A program made the translations under genes and the position numbers. Positions 45,192 through 57,000 of a stretch of DNA of 64,000 nt are shown piece by piece. Below the pieces are notes generated by a model. The model was not told the origin of the DNA. It worked only from the letters and a program-made list of their open reading frames with translations, and did no database searches. The DNA is from Chryseobacterium sp. S0630 (lineage in GTDB: Bacteria > Bacteroidota > Bacteroidia > Flavobacteriales > Weeksellaceae): NCBI RefSeq assembly GCF_024158915.1, contig NZ_JAMZGF010000010.1, positions 1-64,000 on the forward strand. The letters are read 5' to 3'. Every line of letters starts with the position of its first letter. The first letter of the stretch is position 1.

Positions 45192-45958
45192 ACGATAATT
45201 GTTCCTAAATAAAATAAAACTTCACAAACCTGCTGTACCGATCCCAAACAGTCACCTGTATAACCCCCAATATGTTTTTTAAAATACCAACCCATATACA
45301 TCTTTCCCACATACGCGAGAGCAAAAGCAAAAATCAAATACCAGTCCTGAACCAGAGCAAATACAATTAAAACACTGACAAATCCTACCAGCAAAGCCAT
45401 CTTATCCAAGGGTTTATTCGCTAAAGGTTTTGATTTACTGACATCAATATCAGTCACATACTCATGAGTATAGATCATTGTTCCCGCAATAAAACGGCTT
45501 ACCGTATGTCCTAAAATGACAATGAGTAAAACTCCCACCGGATTACTCATTCCAAGGGCCTGAATACTATAAAATTTTAAAGCAAACAGCAAAATGATCC
45601 CTATTGTACCATATGCTCCTACCCGACTGTCTTTCATAATCGTCAGTATTTTTTCTTTTCCATATCCGCCTCCGAAACTGTCACACATATCTGTAAAGCC
45701 ATCTTCATGAAAAGCTCCTGTCAGTAAAACATTGGAAATCATCATTAAAACAATCCCGATTTCAAGATTAAAAAGCAGTGTAGAAAGATAAAGAACCAAA
45801 GCGTTGATGAACCCAACGATCAAGCCTACCCAGGCAAAATATTTCTGAGATTTATTCATAATCTCACTGGAGTACGGAATGGTAAACGGAACCGGAATTC
45901 TTGTGAAAAACATGAGTGCCGTAGCAAAGTAAATCAGTTCATTTTTGAGGACTTTCAT
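45176..45958 (-). CDS. cobS: Adenosylcobinamide-GDP ribazoletransferase (cobalamin synthase)
   Basis: 260 aa integral membrane protein with about six helices. Motifs: ALMFFTRIPVPF at the N-terminus, GAFHEDGFTDMCDSFGGG with the conserved acidic metal-binding residues, and MKDSRVGAYGTIGIILLFALK (the sequence MKDSRVGAYG followed by TIGIILLFA). It joins alpha-ribazole to adenosylcobinamide-GDP, the last steps of B12 assembly. It overlaps cobC. cobT is 1.2 kb away, beyond an oppositely oriented lipoprotein gene. Confidence 0.95.
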   Translation of the reverse strand: MKVLKNELIYFATALMFFTRIPVPFTIPYSSEIMNKSQKYFAWVGLIVGFINALVLYLSTLLFNLEIGIVLMMISNVLLTGAFHEDGFTDMCDSFGGGYGKEKILTIMKDSRVGAYGTIGIILLFALKFYSIQALGMSNPVGVLLIVILGHTVSRFIAGTMIYTHEYVTDIDVSKSKPLANKPLDKMALLVGFVSVLIVFALVQDWYLIFAFALAYVGKMYMGWYFKKHIGGYTGDCLGSVQQVCEVLFYLGTIIVWKFM

Positions 45959-46104
45959 CTGTTATTTTTTAATATAAAAACTGGATTAATCAATTCCCGT
46001 AAAATTAGGAAAGCTTTTAACAATGATAAAGAGATCAATTAAAAAAATAAGAAACATGAATCTTATCACCTGAAATTTGTCCTTTTTATCTCTGAAGTAT
46101 TTTT

Positions 46105-46112
46105 AGTTTTGC
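46105..46112 (+). promoter_or_regulatory. -7 promoter element of the DUF5648 lipoprotein gene
   Basis: TAGTTTTG matches TAnnTTTG. The transcript would start at about 46118, only 7 bp before the ATG at 46125, which favours the second ATG at 46140. Confidence 0.55.
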
Positions 46113-46139
46113 ACCATAATAACCATGAAAAAAGAACAA

Positions 46140-47132
46140 ATGAAAAAAGCGTATTTCGTTGGATTATGTCTTATATCCATCGTAAGCTGTTCGGCTCCCG
46201 GTGATGAGCTGGACAACGTAAATGAAGCCCAAGCCTTAAATGCATCCGGCAATAACATGATGGCGAAAGGAGGCTTCAGAGACACTCCTGATACACCAAC
46301 TCCTCCTCCTGCAGGAATCTGGTCCAAATCTTTTTACTTAACCAATCCTATTTACGGATTTTACAGTGATCTGACCAAAAAATATCTGTATAATACTTCT
46401 CCTTTACCCTCCGAACTTCCTAAATCCTATCCTGGATTAAGCTATTATTTTCAGGAGAGATTATTAGGTTCTGCAGATGGGCCGGGGCCGGTCATTACAA
46501 GATGGTTTCATACAGGAAGTAATGATCTGGTATTAACGACTAATCCTAATGAGCTAGTAGGACAAAGCTACTGGGAAAAAAGAGATCTCGGCACCAGCTA
46601 CAACGGTGATGAGCCGGGAAGTTTTCCGATTTACAGGTATTTTAATTCTGATAAAAAAACTCACTTCTACACCAGAGATAAAAATGAATTGGGAGATGGA
46701 AAAAATGGATTTGTTTACGAAGGTGTTGCTTTCTACTTAAAAGATTCTGAACCTAAAGCATACCGTGTTCGTGACGGGCAGTTTTTCCAGGATAATGCTA
46801 CAGGAAATTTGTATATTGTATTTGAAAGTACGCTGAGACGTATCGAATCCTTTGCAGTGATCAATAATCTGTTTGCTGTACAGGGTAAAGCCTATTTGTT
46901 ATTTAAAGTAAATATAGAAGATTATACAGGAGAAAGAGGACCTGATATCACTGCAGGAACCCAACTGGTACGAAACACCAATACCGGAAAACTATATTTG
47001 GTAGATGATGGTTTATACAGATATTTTCCTACCATGTTTGTATTTAATGCATATAAATTCAATGAAGGTGCTATTCAAAATAAACCTGTAAGAATGATGT
47101 TTACAGGTAAAGATGTTGCACATACTTACTAA
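46140..47132 (+). CDS. Lipoprotein with DUF5648-type repeat
   Basis: 330 aa from the ATG at 46140 (335 from 46125). Lipoprotein signal MKKAYFVGLCLISIVSCSAP with lipobox Cys. A Thr/Pro-rich stretch follows, then FPIYRYFNSDKKTHFYTRDK...GFVYEGVAFYLKDSEPKAYR, the pattern I recognise as a DUF5648 repeat (PxYRxxxxxxxxHFYTxxxxE...GFxYEGxAxY). A more degenerate copy covers about 65-140 (IYGFYSDLTKKYLYN, ERLLGS, ITRWFHTGSNDLVLTT). The last 130 residues are beta-rich without a name. Surface-exposed; function unknown. It is inserted between cobS and cobT on the opposite strand. Confidence 0.75.
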   Translation: MKKAYFVGLCLISIVSCSAPGDELDNVNEAQALNASGNNMMAKGGFRDTPDTPTPPPAGIWSKSFYLTNPIYGFYSDLTKKYLYNTSPLPSELPKSYPGLSYYFQERLLGSADGPGPVITRWFHTGSNDLVLTTNPNELVGQSYWEKRDLGTSYNGDEPGSFPIYRYFNSDKKTHFYTRDKNELGDGKNGFVYEGVAFYLKDSEPKAYRVRDGQFFQDNATGNLYIVFESTLRRIESFAVINNLFAVQGKAYLLFKVNIEDYTGERGPDITAGTQLVRNTNTGKLYLVDDGLYRYFPTMFVFNAYKFNEGAIQNKPVRMMFTGKDVAHTY

Positions 47133-47151
47133 TTGTCATTAATTTAAGATA

Positions 47152-47180
47152 AAAGGGGCTTCATTGCCCCTTTATTATTT
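47152..47180. terminator. Terminator between the lipoprotein gene and cobT
   Basis: 8-bp stem AAAGGGGC-ttcatt-GCCCCTTT with a T-rich right flank and A-rich left flank; it serves the two converging genes. Confidence 0.8.
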
Positions 47181-47187
47181 TATAAAA

Positions 47188-48201
<1,014 letters not shown>

Positions 48202-48292
48202 TTATAGTTATGTTAAATGGAAAAATGCAATATTAGTAAAATTCAATGAGTCTTTTTCTTTTGTCTTGATACAAAAGAAATAAAAGGTCAAG

Positions 48293-49375
<1,083 letters not shown>

Positions 49376-49419
49376 AAAATAATATAAAAGCTTATTTTGC
49401 ATAAAATTAAAAAATACAG

Positions 49420-50151
49420 ATGAAAAATATAATCGCTCTGTCTCCCATGTATACAGAAGACAGCAACAATCTAAAGAAAGCATCGCTCAGTTCTCCTTAC
49501 GAGCTAAACCGCTTCAATGCAAAATGGAATGTTCCGGAAGAAGTTCGTGCAGATGTAGTAGCGGTATATGGTGAAGATATTTATGCAGAAATTGTTGCAG
49601 AACAGTGTAATCTAACATTAACAAAACCTAATAACAACTGGTTATCAAGCATTTCAGACGAATTTACAAAGCGGAAAATTGCTTATGGAAAGCTGAAAGA
49701 TTTTGTACATAAAGAAAATATTTTCATTAAATGTTCGGATTTTAAAAGCTTTAAAGCAGGAGTTTTCGATAAAGTTACAAATATCAAAGGCTTTGAAACA
49801 CTTGATCCGGAAAGCATGGTTTTCACTTCAGAAGTTGTGGAATGGGAACTGGAAGTGAGATGTTTTGTTTTTAATAATGAAATTAAAACATATTCTTCCT
49901 ATTGGCGAAATGATACTTTTGATACCACCGAGCTTTCTGAGAAAGAAAAAAAAGAGATGTTTACTTTCTTTGAATCTTTTATACAAAAGTATTCCTCTAC
50001 TCTTCCTGTTGCCATTGTACTGGATTTTGGGATCATCAAGGAGAAAGGCTGGGCTTTAATTGAAGCAAATCCTGCATGGTGTTCTGGATTGTACGCTTGT
50101 GATGCGGAAAAAGCTTTGGAAGTGATTGTAAACAGTTGTATTAAAAATTAG
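49420..50151 (+). CDS. ATP-grasp enzyme (R2K-like)
   Basis: 243 aa cytosolic. The C-terminal half shows ATP-grasp hallmarks: IFIKCSDFKSFKAGVF with the ATP-binding Lys, VEWELEVRCFVFNNEI, and the catalytic DFGIIKEKGWALIEANPAW with metal-binding Glu/Asn. The short N-terminal domain and motif set fit the R2K clade (DUF4343 type). Such enzymes ligate an amino or carboxyl group, often modifying a protein or peptide. It lies between two nucleotidyltransferases with gaps of 44 and 32 bp, so the three probably act in one pathway; the substrate is unknown. Confidence 0.75.
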   Translation: MKNIIALSPMYTEDSNNLKKASLSSPYELNRFNAKWNVPEEVRADVVAVYGEDIYAEIVAEQCNLTLTKPNNNWLSSISDEFTKRKIAYGKLKDFVHKENIFIKCSDFKSFKAGVFDKVTNIKGFETLDPESMVFTSEVVEWELEVRCFVFNNEIKTYSSYWRNDTFDTTELSEKEKKEMFTFFESFIQKYSSTLPVAIVLDFGIIKEKGWALIEANPAWCSGLYACDAEKALEVIVNSCIKN

Positions 50152-50183
50152 ATCTCAAAAATACATATATATTGATTTTATAA

Positions 50184-51275
50184 ATGACCATCCAAGACCT
50201 AAAAAATAAAAACCTCCTCCTCTTCGAAGCCATTTCCGGAAGTAGAGCTTTTGGGCTGGAAACGGCAAATTCTGATACGGATATCCGCGGGGTGTATTAT
50301 CTGCCGAAGGAAGATTTCTTTGGACTGAACTATATTCCGCAGATTTCCAATGAAACGAATGATATCACCTATTATGAAATCGGGAGATTTGTAGAACTGC
50401 TTCAGAAAAACAATCCTAATATTCTGGAAATTCTGGCAAGTCCGGAAGATTGTATTCAGTACAAGCATCCGTTGATGGATTTATTGAAAACAGAAGATTT
50501 CCTATCAAAATTGTGCAAAGATACTTTTGCAGGGTATGCTGTTTCACAGATCAAAAAGGCAAAAGGTCTCAATAAAAAGATTGTAAATCCGATTGATAAA
50601 GAAAAAAAATCGATCCTGGATTTCTGTTTTATCCTTGATGGACAAGGTTCTGTACTGTTAAAAAAATGGCTGCATGAATTCTCTGCATCCGCAGGACGGC
50701 ATAGTCTCTCACAGGAAAATTGCGGATTGATAAACATTGAACATACCAAAGGAATGTATGCACTATTTTATGACGAATCGGGGACATTGGGATATAAAGG
50801 AATTATTCAGAATGAAGAAGCCAATCAGGTTTCTGTATCCTCCGTTCCTAAAGATGAAAAACCGGTGGCTTACCTGTTTTGCAATCTTGATGCTTACTCT
50901 GTGTATTGCAAAGACTACAGGGAATATTGGAAATGGGTTGCTGAGCGCAATGAAGACCGTTACAATGTCAATCAAACCCACGGGCAGAATTACGACAGTA
51001 AGAATATGATGCACACCATCCGACTGCTTCAGTCCTGCAAACAGATTTTTAAAAACAATTCATTGAAAATCCGTGTAGAAAACCGTGATGAACTCTTAGA
51101 TATCAAAGCAGGAAACCAGTCTTATGAAAGTGTGATGGAAAAGGCAGAAAACTTGATACAATCAATAGAAAATCATTATTCCACTTCCACTCTACCCGAC
51201 GCTCCGGATCTGAACAAAACCACAAAAATCTTAGTTCAAATCAGAGAAAAACTGTACAATAATGATGAATTATAA
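50184..51275 (+). CDS. Nucleotidyltransferase (YcgL/COG3541-like) 2
   Basis: 363 aa. Nucleotidyltransferase motif GSRAFG at 19-24 and DTD at 31-33, then LPKEDFFGLNYIPQ, YYEIGRFVELLQKNNPNILE and the family stretch HGQNYDSKNMMHTIRLLQSC near residue 270. Larger than its operon partner and carrying a central insert around residues 170-230 (LLKKWLHEFSASAGRH). Clear similarity between the two in the catalytic half. Paired COG3541-type proteins near RtcB suggest work on RNA ends, by inference. Confidence 0.85.
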   Translation: MTIQDLKNKNLLLFEAISGSRAFGLETANSDTDIRGVYYLPKEDFFGLNYIPQISNETNDITYYEIGRFVELLQKNNPNILEILASPEDCIQYKHPLMDLLKTEDFLSKLCKDTFAGYAVSQIKKAKGLNKKIVNPIDKEKKSILDFCFILDGQGSVLLKKWLHEFSASAGRHSLSQENCGLINIEHTKGMYALFYDESGTLGYKGIIQNEEANQVSVSSVPKDEKPVAYLFCNLDAYSVYCKDYREYWKWVAERNEDRYNVNQTHGQNYDSKNMMHTIRLLQSCKQIFKNNSLKIRVENRDELLDIKAGNQSYESVMEKAENLIQSIENHYSTSTLPDAPDLNKTTKILVQIREKLYNNDEL

Positions 51276-51299
51276 ATGATGAGCTATGAATGGTGGGAC

Positions 51300-51556
51300 T
51301 GTTGAAATCCAGCGCTCCCACTCTCAAACTCACCCACCCTAAAACACTCTCCAAAACCCGAATCCCGAAACTCGCACCCACACACTCACTTACCCTCAAA
51401 CGCTCCCACTCTCAAACTCTCCAACCTCGTCCCCAAAAATCCCGCAACTCTCATCCACACACTCAAACCCCGAAACTCGCACCTCGTACCCCGCAACTCT
51501 CCACCACACTCACTTACCCTCAAACTCTCCCACTCTCAAACCCTCAAACCCAAAAC
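51300..51556. repeat. C/A/T-rich degenerate array of the position-1 class
   Basis: About 255 bp made of CACTCTCAAACTC, CCCGAATCCCGAAACTCGCA and ACTCACTTACCCTCAAACTC-like words without strict periodicity. It lies between the stop of the second nucleotidyltransferase and the stop of the converging TfoX-like gene, so arrays bracket the operon on both sides. Confidence 0.85.
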
Positions 51557-51898
51557 TCACTTCTTCGCCGCCTTCGCCATCGGATTATAATCAAGACATA
51601 TTTTAATCCAATACTCAAAATCATCAGGTTTTTGAAAACCGATCGGTTCTACATAGCAATAGCCATTTAACTGTTTTCCTTTCATAATCATTGGAAGAAA
51701 GCCTTTCTTCTCGGAAACCTCATCTTCCAGTTCGGGATTGTAGCGGCACATCAGATTATCATGACTGATGTTGATGCACATCTTTCCGTTCACAAGAAAA
51801 GACAGCCCGCTGAACATTTTCTTTTCCTCGATCTCTATATTATTTTCCATAGAAAGCCGTTCACGTACGCGGTCGGCAAGTTCTGTACTGTAAGCCAT
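51557..51898 (-). CDS. TfoX/Sxy N-terminal domain protein
   Basis: 113 aa from the ATG at 51898 (MAYSTELADRVRERL). The frame extends upstream to 52021, but that part is translated from a palindromic repeat (FDRLRVTTG, QAEPVEA) and is spurious. TfoX_N motifs: EEKKMFSGLSFLVNGKMCIN, LMCRYNPE and YCYVEPIGFQKPDDFEYWIK. It lacks the C-terminal TfoX domain, as do most such short proteins. Role unknown; only longer relatives are linked to competence. Confidence 0.85.
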   Translation of the reverse strand: MAYSTELADRVRERLSMENNIEIEEKKMFSGLSFLVNGKMCINISHDNLMCRYNPELEDEVSEKKGFLPMIMKGKQLNGYCYVEPIGFQKPDDFEYWIKICLDYNPMAKAAKK

Positions 51899-51937
51899 GA
51901 TTTCATTTTTTTTTGATCTATCTCTTTTAGTAATAAT

Positions 51938-52014
51938 AGCTTCGACAGGCTCAGCCTGACAATGCTTAAAAATTGCGGTTGGTATTCCAGTTGTCACCCT
52001 GAGCCTGTCGAAGG
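51938..52014. repeat. TTCGACAGGCTCAGCCTGACA palindromic repeat
   Basis: Inverted arms GCTTCGACAGGCTCAGCCTG at about 51939 and ACCCTGAGCCTGTCGAAGGG at about 51994 enclose some 30 bp. This is the widespread bacterial CTTCGACAGGCTCAGGGTGACA intergenic repeat. The remainder of 51899-52186 is AT-rich without a gene. Confidence 0.85.
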
Positions 52015-52186
52015 GCATCAATAAGAAAACCTCTGTTAATCATTAAGCTCGAGAATTAATTAAAGGGATAAGTTGATCAACTTTTTTGTTATTAAAATTA
52101 ATAAAAAACCGTGATTAATGCGTTATTTTATGAGTTTGACTGAAGAATTCAAAATCCAATAAATAAAATTTTATTTAAATAAATTA

Positions 52187-52215
52187 TTGTTTTACGATAA
52201 TTAATTATACATTTG
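52187..52215 (+). promoter_or_regulatory. Complete Bacteroidota promoter of the DUF2975 gene
   Basis: TTG at 52187-52189, an 18-bp spacer, then TACATTTG at 52208-52215. Both -33 and -7 elements fit the Bacteroidota consensus. It lies 23 bp before the ATG. Confidence 0.7.
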
Positions 52216-52238
52216 CAATATCAATTAAAGTTCGTACC

Positions 52239-52754
52239 ATGAACCAGACCAAAATTATTGCAAGAATTTTATTTTATCTCTGTGCCTTACTTTCGGCCGG
52301 ATATTTAATCACTTTTGGATATTCCTTATTCTGTCTGATCACAGGATTTTCGGTTACGCCTTATAAAGAAGGACAGTTCCTTCATGTCAATTATCCTTTT
52401 ACAGAACAGCCGTTTCTGAATATCGAAAACAATTACCCTTATATGATCTTTTCCTTTATGTTGGTGCTTATCACTTATGGAATCTTTTTCTGGTTATCTG
52501 CCAGGGTTTTCAAAGTGTTTTTCCAGCAAAAACTGTTTACTCAGGAAAATATCATTCAACTTAAGAGATTTTACCTGTATAATATTTTCATTCCCCTTCC
52601 ACTGGTTATTGTCGCGAGTTTCTTTGTGGAAGTAGAAAGTATGATATGGGGACTGGTGTTTATTCACTTTATGCTTGGAATTTTCTGTCTGTTTCTTGCG
52701 AATATCTTTAAGCAAGGACTACATTTGCAAAACGAACAAGACTTATTTATTTAG
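52239..52754 (+). CDS. DUF2975 membrane protein
   Basis: 171 aa with four hydrophobic helices: about 10-35 (LFYLCALLSAGYLITFGYSL), 68-90 (MIFSFMLVLITYGIFFWLSA), 112-130 and 133-155. The loop after helix 2 carries FFQQKLFTQENIIQLKRFY, typical of DUF2975. The stop lies one base before the ATG of a small XRE regulator, the standard DUF2975-HTH pairing, in which the membrane protein may control the regulator. Ligand or signal unknown. Confidence 0.88.
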   Translation: MNQTKIIARILFYLCALLSAGYLITFGYSLFCLITGFSVTPYKEGQFLHVNYPFTEQPFLNIENNYPYMIFSFMLVLITYGIFFWLSARVFKVFFQQKLFTQENIIQLKRFYLYNIFIPLPLVIVASFFVEVESMIWGLVFIHFMLGIFCLFLANIFKQGLHLQNEQDLFI

Positions 52755-52755
52755 A

Positions 52756-52959
52756 ATGCCAATTATAGTCAACTTAGATGTGATGCTTGCCAAACGAAAA
52801 ATGCAGAGTAAAGAATTGGCAGAAAAACTGGGTATCACGCCCGTGAACCTCTCTATCCTTAAAACCGGCAAAGCCAAAGGTGTCCGCTTCGATACCCTTG
52901 AAGCCATCTGTAAAATCCTGGAATGCCAGCCGGGAGATATTCTTGAATTTAAAGAGTAA
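52756..52959 (+). CDS. Small XRE-family HTH regulator
   Basis: 67 aa from the ATG at 52756. Almost the whole protein is one Cro/C1-type helix-turn-helix: MLAKRKMQSKELAEKLGITP, VNLSILKTGKAKGVRFDTLE, AICKILECQPGDILEF. A longer frame from 52675 would run through the DUF2975 gene and is rejected. Translationally coupled to the DUF2975 gene; probably autoregulatory. Confidence 0.92.
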   Translation: MPIIVNLDVMLAKRKMQSKELAEKLGITPVNLSILKTGKAKGVRFDTLEAICKILECQPGDILEFKE

Positions 52960-52969
52960 TCGGGATCCG

Positions 52970-53150
52970 GTTTGAGAGTGAGAGTGTTTGAGTGTTTTAG
53001 AGTTTGAGCGTCGGAGGGTTGGAGAGTGAGAGCGTTTGAGCATGGTATGTGAAACTTCCACTTCTAACTTCTAACCTCTAGCTTCTAGCTTCTAGCCTCC
53101 TGCCTCTAGCTTCTAGCTTCCAGCTTCCAGCCACCAATTTCTAACTTCTA
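52970..53150. repeat. G/A/T-rich array plus cttctagc repeat chain
   Basis: 52970-53042 carries GAGTGAGAGTGTTTGAG- and GTCGGAGGGTTGGAGAG-like words (reverse of the position-1 class). 53056-53150 carries about ten iterations of 7-bp-type words cttctag, ctagctt, cttccag and ctaactt. These occupy the 241-bp gap before the ABC transporter operon. No gene is seen. Confidence 0.8.
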
Positions 53151-53200
53151 AATCAGCTGCCGAAAGGCCGCCTGTCCTTCTATTCCCCAAACACAACGTT

Positions 53201-54073
53201 ATGAACACATTAACCATCAGCAATCTTAGCCTTACCTACAAGAATGGTTTCCAGGCTATTAAAAACATTTCACTGGACATCAACAACGGAATGTTTGGAC
53301 TTCTTGGTCCGAACGGAGCCGGAAAATCTTCTTTGATGAAAACCATTGTAGGGCTTCAGAAACCCACCTCCGGAACACTATTTTTCAATGAAATAGACAT
53401 TGTTAAAAATCCTGATTATATCCAACAGAATCTGGGATTTCTCCCACAGGATTTCGGAGTATACCCAAAAGTTTCAGCGTATGATCTATTGGAACATATT
53501 GCCGTATTGAAAGGGATTATCGACAAAAACGAACGTAAAAAACAAATTCTGAGTTTGCTGGAAAAAGTCAATCTTTCTGATTTTGCTAAAAAAGAAGTCC
53601 ATACTTTTTCAGGAGGAATGAAGCAGCGGTTCGGTGTTGCCCAGGCCTTATTGGGAGATCCGAAGATCATCATTGTAGATGAACCTACTGCAGGATTAGA
53701 TCCTGAGGAACGTAACCGTTTCAATACGCTGCTCAACGATATCAGCCAGGATGTGATCGTCATTCTGTCCACGCATCTCGTTGAAGATGTCAGAAATCTC
53801 TGCTCGGAAATGGCGGTGATGAACCATGGCCAAATTCTCAGAAAAGGAAATCCGGGAAAACTGATCGCAGAACTTGACAACAGAATCTGGTCAAAACCTA
53901 TTCACAAAAGTGAACTGGAAAGTTATCATTCCAATTATGAAATCATCAGCAGACAGCTTTTGGAAAGAGAACTTCATATCACTGTATTTTCTGATGAATC
54001 TCCGAAAGACTTCAGCCCTGTAACCCCTTTGCTGGAGCACGTTTACTTCCACACACTCACCCAAAAACCTTAA
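53201..54073 (+). CDS. ABC transporter ATP-binding protein
   Basis: 290 aa. Walker A GPNGAGKSSLMK near residue 35, Q-loop LGFLPQDFGVYPK, signature TFSGGMKQRFGVAQALL, Walker B IIIVDEPTAGLDPEE and switch His in LSTHLVEDV. The C-terminal 70 residues are an accessory domain. It is 2 bp from the permease-peptidase gene, so the two form one transporter. Substrate unknown. Confidence 0.95.
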   Translation: MNTLTISNLSLTYKNGFQAIKNISLDINNGMFGLLGPNGAGKSSLMKTIVGLQKPTSGTLFFNEIDIVKNPDYIQQNLGFLPQDFGVYPKVSAYDLLEHIAVLKGIIDKNERKKQILSLLEKVNLSDFAKKEVHTFSGGMKQRFGVAQALLGDPKIIIVDEPTAGLDPEERNRFNTLLNDISQDVIVILSTHLVEDVRNLCSEMAVMNHGQILRKGNPGKLIAELDNRIWSKPIHKSELESYHSNYEIISRQLLERELHITVFSDESPKDFSPVTPLLEHVYFHTLTQKP

Positions 54074-54075
54074 TC

Positions 54076-57000
54076 ATGAATACGATATTTTTATTCGAAG
54101 CCAGACGCTCTTCCAAGCATTGGCTCACCTATCTTGTGGCCTTACTTTTAATTGGTCTCGGTATTTTTTGCGGCAGTCAGTTCAACCTTTCTGTAGGGGA
54201 AGGAATTTATTTAAACTCGCCTTACACCATCGGTTTTATGACCGGAATGCTGAGCCTAGCCGTGATTTTTTTCGCTACGGTTTATGCATTGCAACTGCTT
54301 TTTAAAGATCAGGATTCAAAATTTGACAGCATTCTTTTTTCATTTCCTTTTTCAAAATTCACTTACCTGAAAGGGAAATTCTGCACCTATTTTTTACAGA
54401 CTTTTTTAAGCTTTTCATTTTTAATGACAGGATTTATCATAGGTCAGATGATGCGGACCGGAAGTGAAATGCAGGAAGGTTTTAACATTCTTCATTATAT
54501 GTATCCTTTATTCATCTTCGGGTTTATCAATAGTCTGGTTGTCTGTAGTTTTCTGTTTCTCATAGCAGTTACGGTAAAGAGAAAATTACTGGTTGCAGTA
54601 GGTGGATTGCTTCTGTATGTTTTCTATATGATTATCCTGCTGTTTTCCAATTCACCATTTATGGCGGGAAGTCTGCCGCAGTCACTGGAAACGCAACAGT
54701 TTTCAGCTTTAATTGATCCTTTTGGATTATCTTCTTATTTTATGGAAGCTCGTGATCTTACGGCTCATCAGAAAAATATACAGATGGTTCCTTTTTCAGG
54801 ATACCTTTTGTTTAACAGAATTTTATTCTTTTTTATATCTGTTGGAATTCTTCTGCTTTCACTCAAGCTATTTTCTTTCTCCAATACCTCTGGACAGAAA
54901 GTAAAAACATCAGGAAATACTCTTATATTTTCGGAAACAAATGAAGCAGAATACTCCACTGTTACACCCAACTTTAATGGATGGAGTTCTTTCCGGTCTG
55001 TACTTTCATTTGCCAAAACGGATCTTACCTATTTGTTTAAAAGTGTTGCTGTTCCGGCTGTTTCCATTCTGCTATTATTTTGCGTTGGGATGGAAATGTA
55101 TGCCGAAATTGAAAAAGGAATCCGTCTTCCCCAAAAGTATGCAAGTTCAGGTCTTATGGCTACAACCATTTCAGAGAATTTTCACCTGCTCGGACTTCTT
55201 ATTTCCGCTTATTTTTTAAACGATGTCTACTGGAGAAGTTCTTCATCAGGATTTTCTCTGATTGAAAACAGTACTTATTTATCAAAAAACCGGTTAACCG
55301 GACATTTTATTTCCATCAGTTTTCTGCTGTGCTTCTTTACAGGAATTTTAATTATTCAGGGGATTATTTTTCAAATGGCGTATCAATATTTTCATATAGA
55401 CTGGAAGGCTTATCTCGGGATTTTTCTTTTCAATACTTTCCCATTGATGCTGTTTTCCGGATTAATTCTTTTAATTAATGACAGAATTCCCAACAAATTC
55501 ATTGCTCTTGGAGTTTCCATCCTTGCCGTCTTTATATTATCTGGTCCGGTTTCAGGGAAACTGATCTCCTATCCTCTTTTCAGGATTTTTTCTGATTTTA
55601 AAGGTACATACAGCGATTTTAACGGCTATGGAATCTATGAAAAGGCTTTTGCTCAAAGACTATTATTCGGAACAGGGATTATCAGTATTTTATGGATACT
55701 CAACAGTATTATAAAAACTAAAAAAGCCTCTGTACTTGCATATGGTTTCAGTATCATTCTGCTCATCTCAGGAATCTTTGCCGGAGTATTGTTTATGAAA
55801 GGATATATTCCAAAAAATGAAGATCAGACTATTCTAAGTTCCGCAGCATATGAAAAAAACTATCGAAAGTATGAAAAACTTCCACAGCCTGACATCACTG
55901 ATATTGCTACAGAAATTAAATTGTATCCTTCTAAAAACGCTTATCAGCTTGTTGGAAAATATACCCTTAAAAATCAAACCAATCATCCCATCAATAAGAT
56001 TCTGATCAATTTTAATGAGGATTTAAAACTGGAATCTGCTGTATTAAAATGTGGTACTGAAATCTCAAAAATTAATAAACATGTTACAGAAGTTTCATTA
56101 CAACAACCTCTTTTACCAGGTAAAATAGCTTCTCTTGATTTTAAAATCTCCTATCAATGGTTTGCAGTAAACGGTCACAAGTCTTTCAATGCCATTATTG
56201 AAGACGGATCTTTTATGAGGATCAGCAGATATTATCCTACCATCGGTTATCAAAAAGATGATGAAATTCAGGATGAAAAAGAGCGCAACCAATTCAAGCT
56301 TGGAAAACTCACTGAACCAAAGAAACCGGAAGCTCCCGAAGTTTCAAAAAGGGATTTTATCAATTTGAATATGATTATTTCCACTGAAAAAAGCCAGACT
56401 GCCATAGGAACAGGGGATCTTATCAAAAAATGGTCAGAATCAGGACGCAATTATTTCGAGTATAAAGCAGATCAGATTCCTTTCCGGTTTGCCGTTTCTT
56501 CAGCAGAATACGAGGTAAAAAATATGAATTATAAAGGAATTGACATCAATATTTTCTATCATCAGAAACACTTTGAAAATGTGAATCACCTCCTTGAAAA
56601 CGCAAAGCTTACTTTAGATTACTGTCAGCAGAATTTTGGACAATATCCTTTTAAAAGCATCAATTTTGCAGAGATTTCTTCTTTTACCAAAGGTTTTGCA
56701 GCGACAGCCTATCCTTCTGCCGTCTTTATGCCGGAAGACATGATTTTTCACGCTAACATAGGTGCAGATAAGAAACAGGATGTCATCAATGAGCTTGCCG
56801 GTCATGAGCTTTCCCATCTGTGGTGGGGGAATAGTCAGATCAATCCCGATGACAGGGAAGGTTCTGTGATGCTTACCGAAACCCTCGCGATGTATACTGA
56901 AATGATGCTCTACAAAAAAATGCACGGCCAGGAAAAAATGATGGAAAGAATAAAAGTACATCAACAGATTTACGACAATGAAAAAGGTCTGTCTGAAAAT

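Noticed and set aside
51899..52021. N-terminal extension of the TfoX-like protein
   Set aside because: The extension is a translation of the TTCGACAGGCTCAG palindromic repeat; the ATG at 51898 begins the domain.
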